From Blattamonas nauphoetae (taxonomy: Eukaryota > Preaxostyla > Oxymonadida): DNA of 64,000 nucleotides. The stretch spans positions 62,001 to 126,000 of the forward strand of contig JARBJD010000205.1 in assembly GCA_033064195.1 (NCBI GenBank). Reading direction: 5' to 3'. The translations under genes and the position numbers were made by a program. Of this stretch, positions 23,601 to 35,000 are shown piece after piece. The notes under the pieces were generated by a model. It was not told where the DNA came from. It ran no database searches and saw only the letters and a list, made by a program, of their open reading frames with translations. Position 1 is the stretch's first letter; every line of letters begins with the position of its first letter.

Positions 23601-24918
23601 ATACACTCTGTTGAGGACTAATCCACATGGAAACATACAGTTTCATCACATAAAGTCCACTGACCTTGCCTTTGTCACGATTTTTGTGGTCAATCTCTCT
23701 CGTCCCTTCACTTTCAGTTTATGACAGAGAAAAAAGGATACAGACGAGAAAAAACAATTGTGAAGCGAAAGAGGGTCAATCTATCATTTTGATCAACTAT
23801 CAACAGTTGGTTTCGATCTTTCACCAGAATAACAAATCGACCCTTAAATCGACCAGATGGATTCTACTGAAAGGTTGGATATTCTAGTACGCTTTCAAAC
23901 ATGTCCCTCCTTCGTTTAGATCTTCATATTTTTCATTCTTGACCATCATTAACGTCAAATTCAACTGACTGCCTGAAGTAATCGACGGACTGCCCCTAGC
24001 AAAGTCGGACTGCCCCTAGCACAAAAAAACGGACTGCCCCTAGTCATTACGCGGACTGCGCGTAGCACTACCCTGCTTCTGTGTCGTCGTCGAGATGATC
24101 GACGATTGTCTCGGGGGAGGCAAAGTCGAAGAAGTGGTCCACGATCGAAGTGAGATGTCGGTGGAATTCGATGGTTGTGTCGTTCAACGGAATTTCGTGT
24201 GGCTTCAGGACGAGAAAGAGTTGAGGCAACAATCCTGTCGTAGCTACTTCAATCGGGAAGTCTAGTGATGATTTACGAAGGCCAACGTCAAAAAAAGAGA
24301 GAACAGCTGTTCGGAGTGTGATAGATGGAAGCGAGAGAAGGTTGACCAACGACGAGCTCAGTTTTGTGTGTCGGTCTGACTCATTCAAGAATATGGTCTC
24401 GAGGAGCTTGTTGTGGGGGCTTTTACGATGCTCGATGTACATGCATGCATATTTCAGGAATCGGATCGCATGATTTACTTCGGTTTGGTCCAATTTCAGT
24501 CCGGAGTTGACTTGATCGAATAGCGAGAGACATCCTTGCCGTAGATCGTTTCTCGTGATCGAATCCTGCAACACCAATCTCCAGTCGGACATGATGGAGG
24601 CAGGAAGAGCGACCTCGTCATCTTCCAGGTGTGGTTGTTCCGTCATTGTTCGAACATTGAGTCGCTTTCGTTTCATTTCATATTGAAAAATTCGCTTTGA
24701 AACTTGGATATATTGTCGATCACTGGCAGTGATTGTGAATGTATCTGTTGTGGAGGGGATCGTATCTGAATCACGTGAGGAATCGCCTTTTCTTTTGACG
24801 AAGTCAGGAAATGTTGAATTGATGATCGTCTTATTCAATTCTGAAGAAGTAATACGTTTTGGTGAGGAGTATGCTGTATTTTCTTATGTTTTCTTCCCAA
24901 TCGATGCTTGGGAGGCAT

Positions 24919-25442
24919 CTTGGTTGGATCAAGACCCTCAATCCGTGCTTTGTCCCTGAACAACACGATTGGTCAAACTTTCGTCACTTTCTTTTGATCA
25001 ATCGCAGCCTCTCTTGATCTATCCTTGTATCAGTCTTTCTATCCTCCGACTCCCCGTTCAGTGAAGATCTGCGATTCCATCGCATCTCCCACACAATCGT
25101 GAAATTGGAGATCTTATCTCCGATTTCAAACCCTTCGGTATCTTTAGATGAGACTGCGAGTTACAAGCGTGCATTTCAACCATGATTATACCATTTTGGC
25201 TCGAATCGAAGAAACTGCCAGGTTTGTCTCTCACCGAGGGACGTAACCGGGAAGACATTCCTCGAATGGCACTTCCCGTGGACAACTGGATATTTATTGC
25301 CAGGTGGAACTTACCACCCAGAAGCCAATCCTCGCAAATCCCTGAATCCAAAATGAAGCCATCTTCAACTCCACCTTTCCAGACATTCTATCCACACAAG
25401 ACAGCCCCCTTCCATCCCAAAACGTTGAAAAAGCATCTGATC
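24919..25442. other. 5' flank of A2 and unrecognised DNA
   Basis: The first ~90 bases resemble the A1 5' flank. The rest holds no gene I can support, though degenerate coding DNA of the receptor remnant may begin in it. Confidence 0.35.
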
Positions 25443-27010
25443 GTGAAGTTGTCATGAATGCCTCAACAATCACCAACGAGGATGGAACTCGGAGCAAGCC
25501 TCTCATTTGTGGGCTCCACGCCTTATATTTGTATTTGAATGATGTGAAACTGTTTGGAGGAACATATGCAGTCCGTTTATCAGAAACAGTTACTCGGATC
25601 CATGGCATCAAAACCAAGATCGTTTGATACTAGATTCGGAACATCACAACATCTGAACTGTGGCCAAATGGAGAGTTATTCAATCTTTCACACAACACTG
25701 TGCACGTCAGAATGTCCTTCACCGATATTTGTTCCTTGTCAGCTCCCATCAGAGACGGACGCATCCTTTTCACAAAATGCCAGTCCACCATCATCCTGCA
25801 TGACTGTCACGATGAGAAAACTTCAGCCGGAAAGTCTGGAGGCTTCATATTTGCTGCAACTGACACGTTTGAGGTCTCACTCGACGTACTCACTGTCCAA
25901 AAGGCAATCGCCAAGAAAGATGGGGACTGCTCTATTTGGACAGTGTGAGATGGTTCACAGCAGGGTCCAGTGAATTTAATGATTTCAACACATCTAACCA
26001 AGATGGCGTTGTCTTCTTGCACAATTCGGACAATTCAACGGGCACGTTCAACCATGGCGTGTTCACAGTTGACATGGCTGATTCTTACATGGACCAGGAT
26101 GTTCTGATTTCTTCCCAGTCTACATCAACTTCTCGCGTGAACAGGAAGCACTTCACCGACTGCAGAAGTGACAGCAAGCGAAACAAGATCGCCCTTCTCT
26201 CGAAAGGTGTTCACGCTGAATGGACCAACACTGCCTGGCTGAAGGTCAAATCCATCGTCATTGGCGTCGTTGTTGGTGTCTGTGTGTTCGTCGTTGTCTG
26301 CGTCGTCCATTCCTGTGTCTTCTGTTGTTGAGGGACTTGTGCTGCCTGTGGCTGTGGAAGGAAGAAGAAAGACGCTTCCCACCAAATACTCGAAAAGCAC
26401 TGATTTTCTTCCCCTCATCGAGTTCACTTGAAATCCAATCAGTACCGATATTGGCCACTCGACAGCAGAAACCAGAAAACACTCGATCCACACAGCGGAC
26501 ACACTCTTCAACCGACTCCATGCAACACCAAATATCCCGTTCCCGAAACTCGGAGCAGCAAAACAGATTACTCGTACGCAGTCTGAACTCAAAAAGAGTC
26601 CATTGGGATTCCCAATTCTGTCTCGACTGTCCTCGCACTCTGTTCTTCTCAACTCGAATGGGAATGCGGAGCTGAAAACGACGCCTGAGAAAGGAAAACA
26701 TCAAGTGAAGCTGATCAAAGGAGCAGAAGACCCTCCAATCCAACCTCAGCCACTTGTACTCGCTCCACTCAACCCAAACAGCCACTCGGAAGGGCAGAAC
26801 CAGGGGAAGGACTCGACTTCGCCATCGCCATCGAACTCGTCGTCGATCTGTCAGCGCATCGGCATTTGGAGGACGAAGTGGAGTCGGTAGGATTGCTGTG
26901 GTGCGGATGAGAGAGGAGAGGCTGGACAGATTGGGGGACGATTGTTTGTGGAAAGACGGGGACACACTCTTCGCTGTTGGAGGAGGCTGGCTGAACCTGT
27001 CGTTCTTCAC
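25443..27010 (+). pseudogene. Degenerate receptor with kinase-like tail
   Basis: Pieces of one protein lie in order but in shifting frames: ectodomain strands (EVVMNASTITNEDGTRSKPL, LYLNDVKLFGGTYAVRLSE, SGGFIFAATDTFEVSL), a hydrophobic segment (SIVIGVVVGVCVFVVVCVV) near 26250-26320, then a juxtamembrane and kinase-like part (TADTLFNRLHATPN, ILSRLSSHSVLLNSNGNAEL). The last matches the tail of the receptor at 46600-47640 (VNTLFNRLHSPNGS; LSALSSHNILFDSNDRV). There are at least three frame changes, so it is a pseudogene of that family. Confidence 0.65.
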
Positions 27011-27900
27011 GCTCGCTCTGTCACCATCGGCAGACGCACAGACATCGATTGAGGGCTCGACTCACTCATCATCACATCACTCGTGCTTGCCAAGTCTTCG
27101 CCCTCCACTGACCTCCTCGCCTCTCCATCCATCCACCCGTCACACTCATCGATGTGCCAGTCGGCAAGAATCTCGTCTTCATCGCGGTCAGCTTTTCGTG
27201 AGCACTGGTTGAGAAAATTGAATAGTGGGAGGGGGTCGGCAGAGAAGTTGACGATGGTGTGTTTGGAACGTGCTCGACACCGAATTGGGTGTTTGTCATC
27301 ACTCCGCCGTCTTCGGTCCCCCCACTCTTCTCAACTCTCGTCGACGAACCGCAACCTTCTGCTCAGATCTGCTTGCGTTCTGTTCCATCTTTGGTCCGAG
27401 ATCCACACACTCAACACAACAGCTGCCTCTCGCTTCCCTCCGACAGAGTCGAGTCCTCCGAACTGGCCCCACAGCGATGACATCGACGGTGGATCAACTT
27501 GTCGAGAGAGACCTAGTCAAACTTGTGAACTCAATCATCAACCACATCCTCCCCACTTTCTCCCTGATCACCCTCGAGTTCTCGACGGAGATCCTCCGAT
27601 TCACTCTCAGCGATGTGACCATCTTCTCCCCACTGTCCGATGCGTGCGCGAGAATCGTCGTCGTCACGTTGTCTTTTCGGAAGGGCTTGACTTGTCGTGC
27701 CACTCCCCTGCTCCTCGAATGGCATTGCGCTCTTCTTCACTCTTCACCCCTTTTGACAATTCGGGTGATTTTGAAGATCGGATGGTGTTTCTGAGGACCA
27801 TCCAGATTGACAAACGCGACTCGGACGATCTCGCTAATCCCCATTCTTTCGGATGATCACACCATCCTCTCCGCAAGATGTTTCCGACATGCCCTTCTGT
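27011..27900 (+). pseudogene. Unrecognised host gene remnant
   Basis: Two overlapping plus-strand frames (27083-27856 and 27270-27794) each contain protein-like text, such as LVKLVNSIINHILPTFSLITLEFS and LFTPFDNSGDFEDRMVFLRTIQIDKRDSDDL. Neither is a whole gene, so one ancestral frame has been shifted. I do not recognise the family. It ends just before the conserved 3' flank of the next SPRY gene. Confidence 0.45.
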
Positions 27901-28051
27901 CGCTCCAGTCGAAGTGTCTCAATCAGTTCAAGCCATCTCTTCCCACTCTATCTCACTGCTCATCACTTTTCAAAACACATCAAAACGAGGAATTGTTTGT
28001 GGTGTGAAAGTGGGATGTCTGAAGCAAAAACGAAGAGACAAGTGGAATGAT

Positions 28052-29452
28052 TCATCCCAAATTGTGTCCAGTTCCTGCGAATGTCACACTTGACTTCTTC
28101 AACTCTCCCCAAAACGTGATCTCAATCTGTCCATCTTTTTCGCAGGAATTGATAGCGAAGACGAGCGGGACAGGAATGTTGATGAAGTGGTGTGGCTGTT
28201 GGACACCGTCGAGGAAGAAGTGGAGTGTCCTCTTCTCCAAATCAGCCTCCGCTGACCACTCCTGTCCTGCGCGAGGTTTCGCGATCTGAGCAATGTTTTT
28301 ATCAGCCGTCCAGAGATGTCCATACACGCCGTTGTACATCAGCGCAGCTTTTGGAGAAGTGTGAACAGCTGATGTGAGATAGTTTGGATACTCGGCAGCG
28401 TCAAGCACACCAATCACTGAAAGAAGGAAGATGATGAATGGAGGAGTGACAAACTGAGCTCTTCGGCTTCAGTTCGGATGGACAGTCGATGAATGCCTTT
28501 CGAGACAGGTTTTGTGAAGCAACAAGCCGAATTGTCTGGATTGATGTTGGTGACAGTCGATCCACTCACTCTGAAGTGGTTCGGATTGAACGCGACGATG
28601 ACATCAGATGCGACAATTGGTTGTGGTCGTTGTGGAAGTTCTGTCGTCATCTGTCGGATGGTGTGGTTCTGTGCTTCCACTTGGCTATCGTGATCCAGCT
28701 GGAATTGTTGCTTCTCTCGCTGGAGAGACTCCACTGTTGACACAAGCGTCTTCTCCTTTTCAATCCACTCTGCCTTTTCTCTTTCCAGCTCGGCGTTCTT
28801 TCTTTCCGATTCGACGAGCTTCACTTGGAGTTCGTCGAGTTTCTGCTGCAGATTGGATAATAAAGTGAGATTTGTTCTCACCGATTCAAACAGCTGCTGT
28901 GGGACAACAGAGTACGGGTTTTCGTCGACCTTTTCCAGAGAAGCGAGGCATTGCTCAGTTTCTCGTTTGATTTTTGGGTCGAGGGAGGGAGATTGGGAGA
29001 GTTGGGAGAGAGAAGTGTGGAGGAGTCGTTTGTTCGCGATTGAACAGTGCGAATCGGAGCACTCGTCCAGGATCGTCATCATTCGTTGAAGCAGCTGCGA
29101 AAGCACTTCATTGTTTTGTTTTGTTGGTTGTGATTGGATGTGGTCTGTGAGGATGATGGGAATGTCGAACCAAAGCATAGAGTTCACTTTGTTTGTTGAT
29201 TCAACAGACGAATCACTCAAGCACTCCAACACTGACTCCATTGTTGGTGGATTCTGGGGAATGGAGGGATGAGAGATAAAAAGAGATTAGAGCGATGATT
29301 AATCGGAAAAAACACCTTCCAAACCAGTACAACTTTTTCGTCAGTTTTTGAGAGATTCTGAAGAAATCAATGATGAAAGAGATGGAGATCAAATAAAATG
29401 AGAATTTTGATGGAGAGGTCATGTGTCACACCTGATGAGGTTCTGCAGACAT
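28052..29452 (-). CDS. Coiled-coil/SPRY protein (B2), four exons
   Basis: Exons in transcript order: 29432-29452 (MSAEPHQ), 29325-29357 (a 33-nt microexon), 28455-29253 and 28052-28416. The introns are 74, 71 and 38 nt, all GT-AG. Total coding length is 1218 nt, 405 aa. The N-terminal helical region (MESVLECLSDSSV, LLQRMMTILDECSDS) is followed by a coiled coil (LQQKLDELQVKLVESERKNAELEREKAEW) and a SPRY domain (HFRVSGSTVTNIN, KPVSKGIHRLSI, GQEWSAEADLEKRTLHFFLDG, VPLVFAIN). It looks intact. SPRY usually means protein binding, and the coiled coil suggests self-association. It lies directly downstream of paralogue B3 on the same strand, so it is a tandem duplicate. The start choice rests on the frame being open only if exon 1 ends on a codon boundary. 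Confidence 0.8.
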
Positions 29453-29682
29453 TTCTGAGAAAGTTGATCCAACCACAACAAATTTTCACTCTCCACAGTG
29501 CATTCCGGATTCAAAATCATCCCACCTGAACAGTTTCCGTCGTGATATCGTCATCAAACTCACTTTTCTCTGTGAAATCGTATTCAGCTGGGTCTTCAGA
29601 CGTGATCCATCACAAACGCCATTACTCGACAAAAAATGATGGTGATTGTGGAATGATTGAAAACGAAAAATGATGAACGATA

Positions 29683-31111
29683 TTAATATCCCAAATTGTG
29701 TCCAGTTCCTGCGAATGTCACGCTTGACTTCTTCAACTCTCCCCAAAACGTGATCTCAATCGGAACATCTTTTTTGTAAGCATTGATGGTGAAGACGAGA
29801 GGGACAGGAATGTTGGTGAAGTGGTGTGGCTGTTGGACACCGTCGATGAAGAAGTGGAGTGTCCTCTTCTCCAAATCAGCCTCCGCTGACCACTCCTGTC
29901 CTGCGTGAGGTTTCGTGTTCTGAACAAGAGTGTAGCCAGCCGACCAGAGATATCCATCGTTGTTGTACATCAGTGCGGCTTTTGGAGATGTGAAAACAAC
30001 CGATGTGAGATGTTTTGGAGACTCGGCAGAGTCAAGCACACCCATCACTGAAAACAGGAAGATGATGAATGGAGGAATGACAAACTGACATTTGGTGCTT
30101 CAGTTTTGATGGACATTCGATGAATGCCTTTCGAGACAGGCTTCGTGAAACAACCAACCCAACTCTGAGAATTGATACGTTTGACAGTTGATCCTCTCAC
30201 TCTGAAGTGCAACGGACTGAACGCGACGATGACATTTGATGCATCAATGAGTGTTGGCCGTGCAGCAAGTTCAGCCTTCATCTGTTGGATGGTCTGTGTT
30301 AGCTCTGCAATCACTCGATCATTCTCTTCAAGTTTCTGTGTCTTGCTCGCCAAATCAATTCGAAGCTGATCCTTCTCTCGCTGAAGAGACTCGATCATCG
30401 AAAGATGGCTTTTCTCCCTTTCAAGAAAGTCTTTCATTCCTTTCTCCAGCTGGCCGCTCTTTCGTTCTGATTCGACGAGCTTCGTTTGGAGTTCGTCGTG
30501 TTCCTGCTTAAGATTGGAGAATGAACTGACGGCTGCTTCCATCGATTCGAAGTCCTCCTTCGGCACAACAATGAATTCACCTTCAACCACAATATCCAGA
30601 GAAAGTAAGCATTGGCCCACTCCTCGTTTGATTTTGGGGTCGAGGGAGGGAGATTGGGAGAGTTGGGAGAGAGAAGAGTGGAGGACTCGCTTGTTTGGAA
30701 TTTGAGTGTGCGAATCGAAGCACTCGTCCAGGATCGTCATCATTCGTTGAAGCAGCTGTGACAGCACTTCATTGTTTTGTTTTGTTGGTCGTGATTGGAT
30801 GTGGGTTGTGAGGAGAGTGGGAATGTGGAACCATTGGAAAGAGTTGACTTTGTTTCTTGGATGGACAGACGAATCACTCAGCCATTCCAGCACTGACTCA
30901 ATTGTTGGGTTATTCTGGGTAATGGAATGATGAGAGATAGAGAGAGATTGGAGCGATGAAAAGGAGAAAAACTCGAGACAAACCATTTCATTTTTGTCGT
31001 CTGTTTGTGAGATATTCTGAAGAAATCAACGACGAAAGGGATGGGGATCAAATAAAATGAGAGTTATGATGGAGGGAAGATGTGTCATACCTGACGAGGT
31101 TCTGCAAACAT
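29683..31111 (-). CDS. Coiled-coil/SPRY protein (B3), four exons
   Basis: Exons: 31091-31111 (MFAEPRQ), 30984-31016 (33 nt), 30086-30914 and 29683-30047. The introns are 74, 69 and 38 nt. The coding length is 1248 nt, 415 aa. The domain order is as in B2, with a longer coiled coil (LKQEHDELQTKLVESERKSGQLEKGMKDFL...ENDRVIAELTQTIQQMKAELA). The SPRY core reads HFRVRGSTVKRIN, VSKGIHRMSI, GQEWSAEADLEKRTLHFFIDG. The upstream 120 bases resemble those of B2. Intact. It has no kinase domain, unlike B4 and B6, so the family exists in long (kinase) and short forms. Confidence 0.8.
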
Positions 31112-31332
31112 TTCACAATATCTTGATCCGACCACAACACAATATGACAACCACTGTTTTCAGACGAGTTTATCATCTTCCAACCTGAACTGTTTCTCGT
31201 CACATTATCGTCATCTGATTCACTTTTCAAAGAGAAATCATATTCCGTGAATCATATGGCGCGGATTCCCGAGTCTGGTGCAACAAGTCAATTCATCCGA
31301 AAAGAAACTCAAAGAGTAGTTGGACAAACTCA

Positions 31333-31745
31333 CTACTCAAACTGAATCGTTGAACGGGAGTGAGTAACATGCAAACTTGATCTCGACAGTGTCGCGGCGG
31401 GCTCGTCGTCGTAAACAGTCAGCGAGGGGAGGACGACAGGCTCAAAGCGGTTCCGACGGTGTGGGGACGATGGGGAATGACGCGACCGTGTCGATGTGTT
31501 GATTCCCTTGATGCTCCTCATCGTCTGCTCCAGCTGGAATTGCACGTCGTTGAACGGGCCTTGTTCGATCTCGCTTTCCTCTTCTTGCGAGTCGTCATTA
31601 ATCATGTCCCATTCATTCGCCACCCCATTTCGGTGTCTCTTTCGGCGTCGATGCGACGAGGACGACACATCGTGCATGTATCTCGCCATCACCCCGCCAG
31701 CTGCCTCCCCCACAAGATTGTCCTCCCCGTGCGCCAGCTGATCCA
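31333..31745 (-). pseudogene. Duplicated fragment of gene D
   Basis: The stretch is nearly identical to 39311-39710 (gene D), including GGVMARYMHDVSSSSHRRRK and FNDVQFQLEQTMRSIKGINT. The similarity stops sharply at both ends: after the gccagctgatc/g motif on the right and near atgcaaacttgatct on the left. It is therefore a segmental copy and not a gene. It lies between the SPRY genes B3 and B6. The carrier of the copy is not visible. Confidence 0.75.
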
Positions 31746-32004
31746 GTGATATTTTGATGAAAGAAGACTTCGAATCTGCTCGACGAAGCCAAGTTTAGCT
31801 TTTGGTGATATTCGGATGTGGCAGGCATTCCAACACAAGCGACGAAACGGGATGAACGAGATGGGAGGACGCGGCGAGGAAGTTGCTAGAGTTGGAACTT
31901 GACAAAACCTGTCTCGTCACTTCTGAAAACAGATTCCAACGAAGAATTTGGTGTGGTGTGAAAGCGGGATGTTTGAAGCAAAACGAAGAGACGAGTGAAA
32001 TGAT

Positions 32005-35000
32005 TCATCCCAAATTGTGTCCAGTTCCTTTTCTTTTCACACTTGACTTCTTCATCTCCCCCCAAAACGTGATCCCAATCGAAGCATCCATTGAAGTGAA
32101 GCCAACATTGATGGCGAAGACGAGAGGGACAGGGATGCCGATGAAATGGTGTTTCTGTTGGACACCGTCGATGAAGAAGTGGAGTGTCCTCTTCTCCAAA
32201 TCAGCCTCCGCCGACCACTCCTGCCCTTCCTGCAGAGGAGTGTTCTGAGCAATGATTTTGCTAGCCGAGTAGAGCCATCCACCAGGCTCCATCATCGCTG
32301 CTTTCGGAGATTCAGAAACATCCTTTGTGAGATAGTTCCGACACTCGGCAGCGTCAAGTACACCAAACTCTGAAAGAATGAAGTTGATGAATGAACGATT
32401 GACAAACTGACATGCGCTTCAGTGTTGATGGACAGTCGATGAATGCCTTTCGAGACTGGTTTTGTGAAGCAACCAACCCAATCGTTTGAATTGATTTTTG
32501 TGACAATCGATCCACTCACTCTGAAGTGCTCAGGACTGAATGCAACGATGACATCAGATGCGACAATTGGTTGTGATCGTTGTGGAAGTTCTGTATTCAG
32601 CTGTTGGATGGTCTGTTTCAGCTCTTCTATCACTCGTTCGTTCTCTAGCAGTTTCTCTGTGCTGTGCACCAAGTACCTTCGCAGTTGCTCGTTCTCTGTC
32701 TGAAGAGACTCGATCTGCGAAAGATGTGTGTTCCTTCCACCCGTCCACTCTGCATTCCCTCTTTCGAACTGGCCGTTCTTTCGTTCTGATTCGATGAGCT
32801 TCGCTTGGAGTTTGTCGAAAGTCAGCTTCAATGTGTTCAGTTGTGACTGTGAGTTGTCGAGTTGTGTTCGAGTGGTGTCCAGTTCTTCGCGAAGGAACAG
32901 AGAGAGCGGTGTTTCTGATCCCAAAATCGAAAAAAGTCCACCACTCCGAATCAGCTCACTTGACGACAATCGTGATTGAGGATTCTGAGAACAAATCCAA
33001 ACATCGCACAACAACCAAACAGAGAGAAGCGAGAGAAGAGATGAGAACAACGAGAATCACACTTTGTGAAGAAGAAGACACAGCACAGGTTCAACACTCT
33101 TCGAGATCTTCGCTTTCGAGCACACCGAAACAACATCAAATCCGCGAACACTTTCCCCAATCTCCATCCCATTCGTTCCCGATATCCACGACTCCCCAGT
33201 CAGCAACTCCAACACAATCAGCCCAAACGCCCACATGTCTCCCGCCTGCGACACTCCTACACCCACACCCACTCCTTTCTCAACTCCAACAGCAAACATT
33301 TCGGGCCCCCAGAACTGCATCGTCCCACACTCCGCTGAATTTGATGTCTTCACTGTTCCAACTCCAACCACTCCTCCAAAGTCCCCTGAAACAACAAAAC
33401 AAGACAGAACACAACATATGAGAACATGAGAAGAAAAACAATCAGAACAACAATCGAACGACATACCCAGCTTCGCTCGGCCATCACAACCAATCAGAAT
33501 ATTCGATGGCTTCACATCTCCATACACCTCATTTCGAGAGTGCAGAAACCCCAGCCCAGCCAACACATCTGACACAAGTCTGAACACTGTCTGAACAACA
33601 AAAACAACAAAAACAACAAAAACAACATAATCATCAACAAGCAGGGAAAGAAGAATCGGAAGAACACAACTTGAAGAGCGACAAGAAAACAATACCACGC
33701 GATCCATCATCGTCCCCAGCTTTCGCAATTCCGAAATCCGATCAGCCAAAGAACACGAGCACAGCTCCAAAACAACATAATGTGCTGCATCCCCCACAAG
33801 CACGTCCACAAATCCAACCACATTCCGGTGTTGGTTGTTTTGCAGTTTCGAGATCTCATGTTCGTTCTTGTTGAAATCTTCTTCCGATGTGAACGGCAGC
33901 ACCTTCATCGCAAGGTGTTCATCTGATCCCGCTTTCGATACTTCATACACTGATCCGAATCGGCCTTGCCCCAATTTCCGAACAAAACTGTCTGAAGAGA
34001 CGAAATCAGAGTGGGAAAGAATGATGATGTTTTTGGAAAGTGAAGATGAGAAGGCAGTGGGGTGAAAGAGAGATGGATGTAAGAATGGGTGAATCACACA
34101 TGGTCAGGCTTCTGATTTGATCCCAGTGATCCCAGTCGGATCTGATCCCAGTTAATTTCTGCAATACCATTTCGTTTCTTTTCACTATTTTCCTTCTTGA
34201 AATATATGATATCTGAATAGAAAACCGAGATGAAATGAAAATGTTCATTAGATCGAACAATAACATGAGTCTTTTTGTGACTCACAATTATGGCGTATAT
34301 GATGTAAATTTCCGAGTTTCTGAATGTCGTCCGAAGAATAAACAGTGAATAATTCTTGGATTTGCACATAAAATTGATGATATGTCCAAAACAATTGAGA
34401 TGAGAGTGAAATCCAAATTTATGGTTAAGACCGGATGAACTGCTTCAGAAGGAATGAGCTCGATTCTGGGAGATGGGGATGGCGAATAGGGAGTGCGAGT
34501 TTGTAAAATTGAAAGTGAGAAGAGCCGAGAGATGCCCACTTCGTGGATGTGCAACGCCGCTTGGATCGACGCCGTCAGAACCGTCGCAGAGCAGAGGAAT
34601 ACGAACAGTGACGAGAGCACAGCGCGGAAGGGGTCGGTGGGCGAGTGGTGGGGAGTGAGTGAGGAGAACGGGGAGGACGAGGGGGCGGCGAGGCGCGGTT
34701 TTGTTTGTGACGAATCGAGATCTCAGTATTGTGATTAGCGGTTGGTTTTGGGAGGAGAAGGCAGGGGCGGTCGAGAGAGGACGGACAACCGTGGCATCGT
34801 GTAGTTCAACTTCGGGAAGGTCAGTTTTGGGATTGTTTTTTCCATCCTTCCCAAGATGCGATGGGACTTCATCTGTTCGGTTTGAATTTGATGCTGCAAA
34901 CAGTATGTCTTCCTCTGCATCATCTAAAGTCTATTCTGATATTCTTTTTCCTCTAATCCCTCGCGATTTCCTAACGGTCAGTCGAGTGTGGAGAATGGTC

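Larger units (their letters stand above)
20975..24072. mobile_element. MULE-like non-autonomous element 1, 3.1 kb
   Basis: The inverted ends are ~90-110 bp: ggtgttgctacgcgcagtcc on the left and, as reverse complement, ggtagtgctacgcgcagtcc on the right. They are built from repeated 'ctaggggcagtcc' units (about four on the left, three on the right). The flanks carry ctgcttctgtg on both sides (20964-20974 and 24073-24083), a 9-11-bp duplication that fits Mutator-like elements. There is no transposase. The interior resembles degenerate host coding DNA. It splits gene A2. Confidence 0.8.
12441..24918 (-). pseudogene. Family A copy 2 (A2): paralogue of A1, split by a MULE and a DIRS element
   Basis: Host pieces in transcript order are ~24918-24073, 20963-~20584 and ~13989-12441. 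They align along their whole length with A1 (DRQYIQVSKRIFQYEMKRKR, SIVDHFFDFASPETI, SSSKLDSKALWTLF, FLEEGWEDALEMIF). The MULE (20975-24072) interrupts a DDDTEA/AEV junction and the DIRS element an AVK/YFL junction; both are continuous in A1. The start is the ATG at 24918 (MPPKHRLGRKHKK). That frame stops after ~27 codons and the similarity resumes in another frame (NKTIINSTFPDF), so A2 also has a frameshift. The long 3' piece (12441-13919) is open to its own stop. Function is unknown, as for A1. Confidence 0.75.

Noticed and set aside
30000-30060. Separate small genes starting MMGVLD or MIGVLD for the SPRY C-terminal halves
   Set aside because: The ATG arises only because the splice junction reads A|TG; the preceding exon ends in frame at the 38-nt intron in every paralogue.
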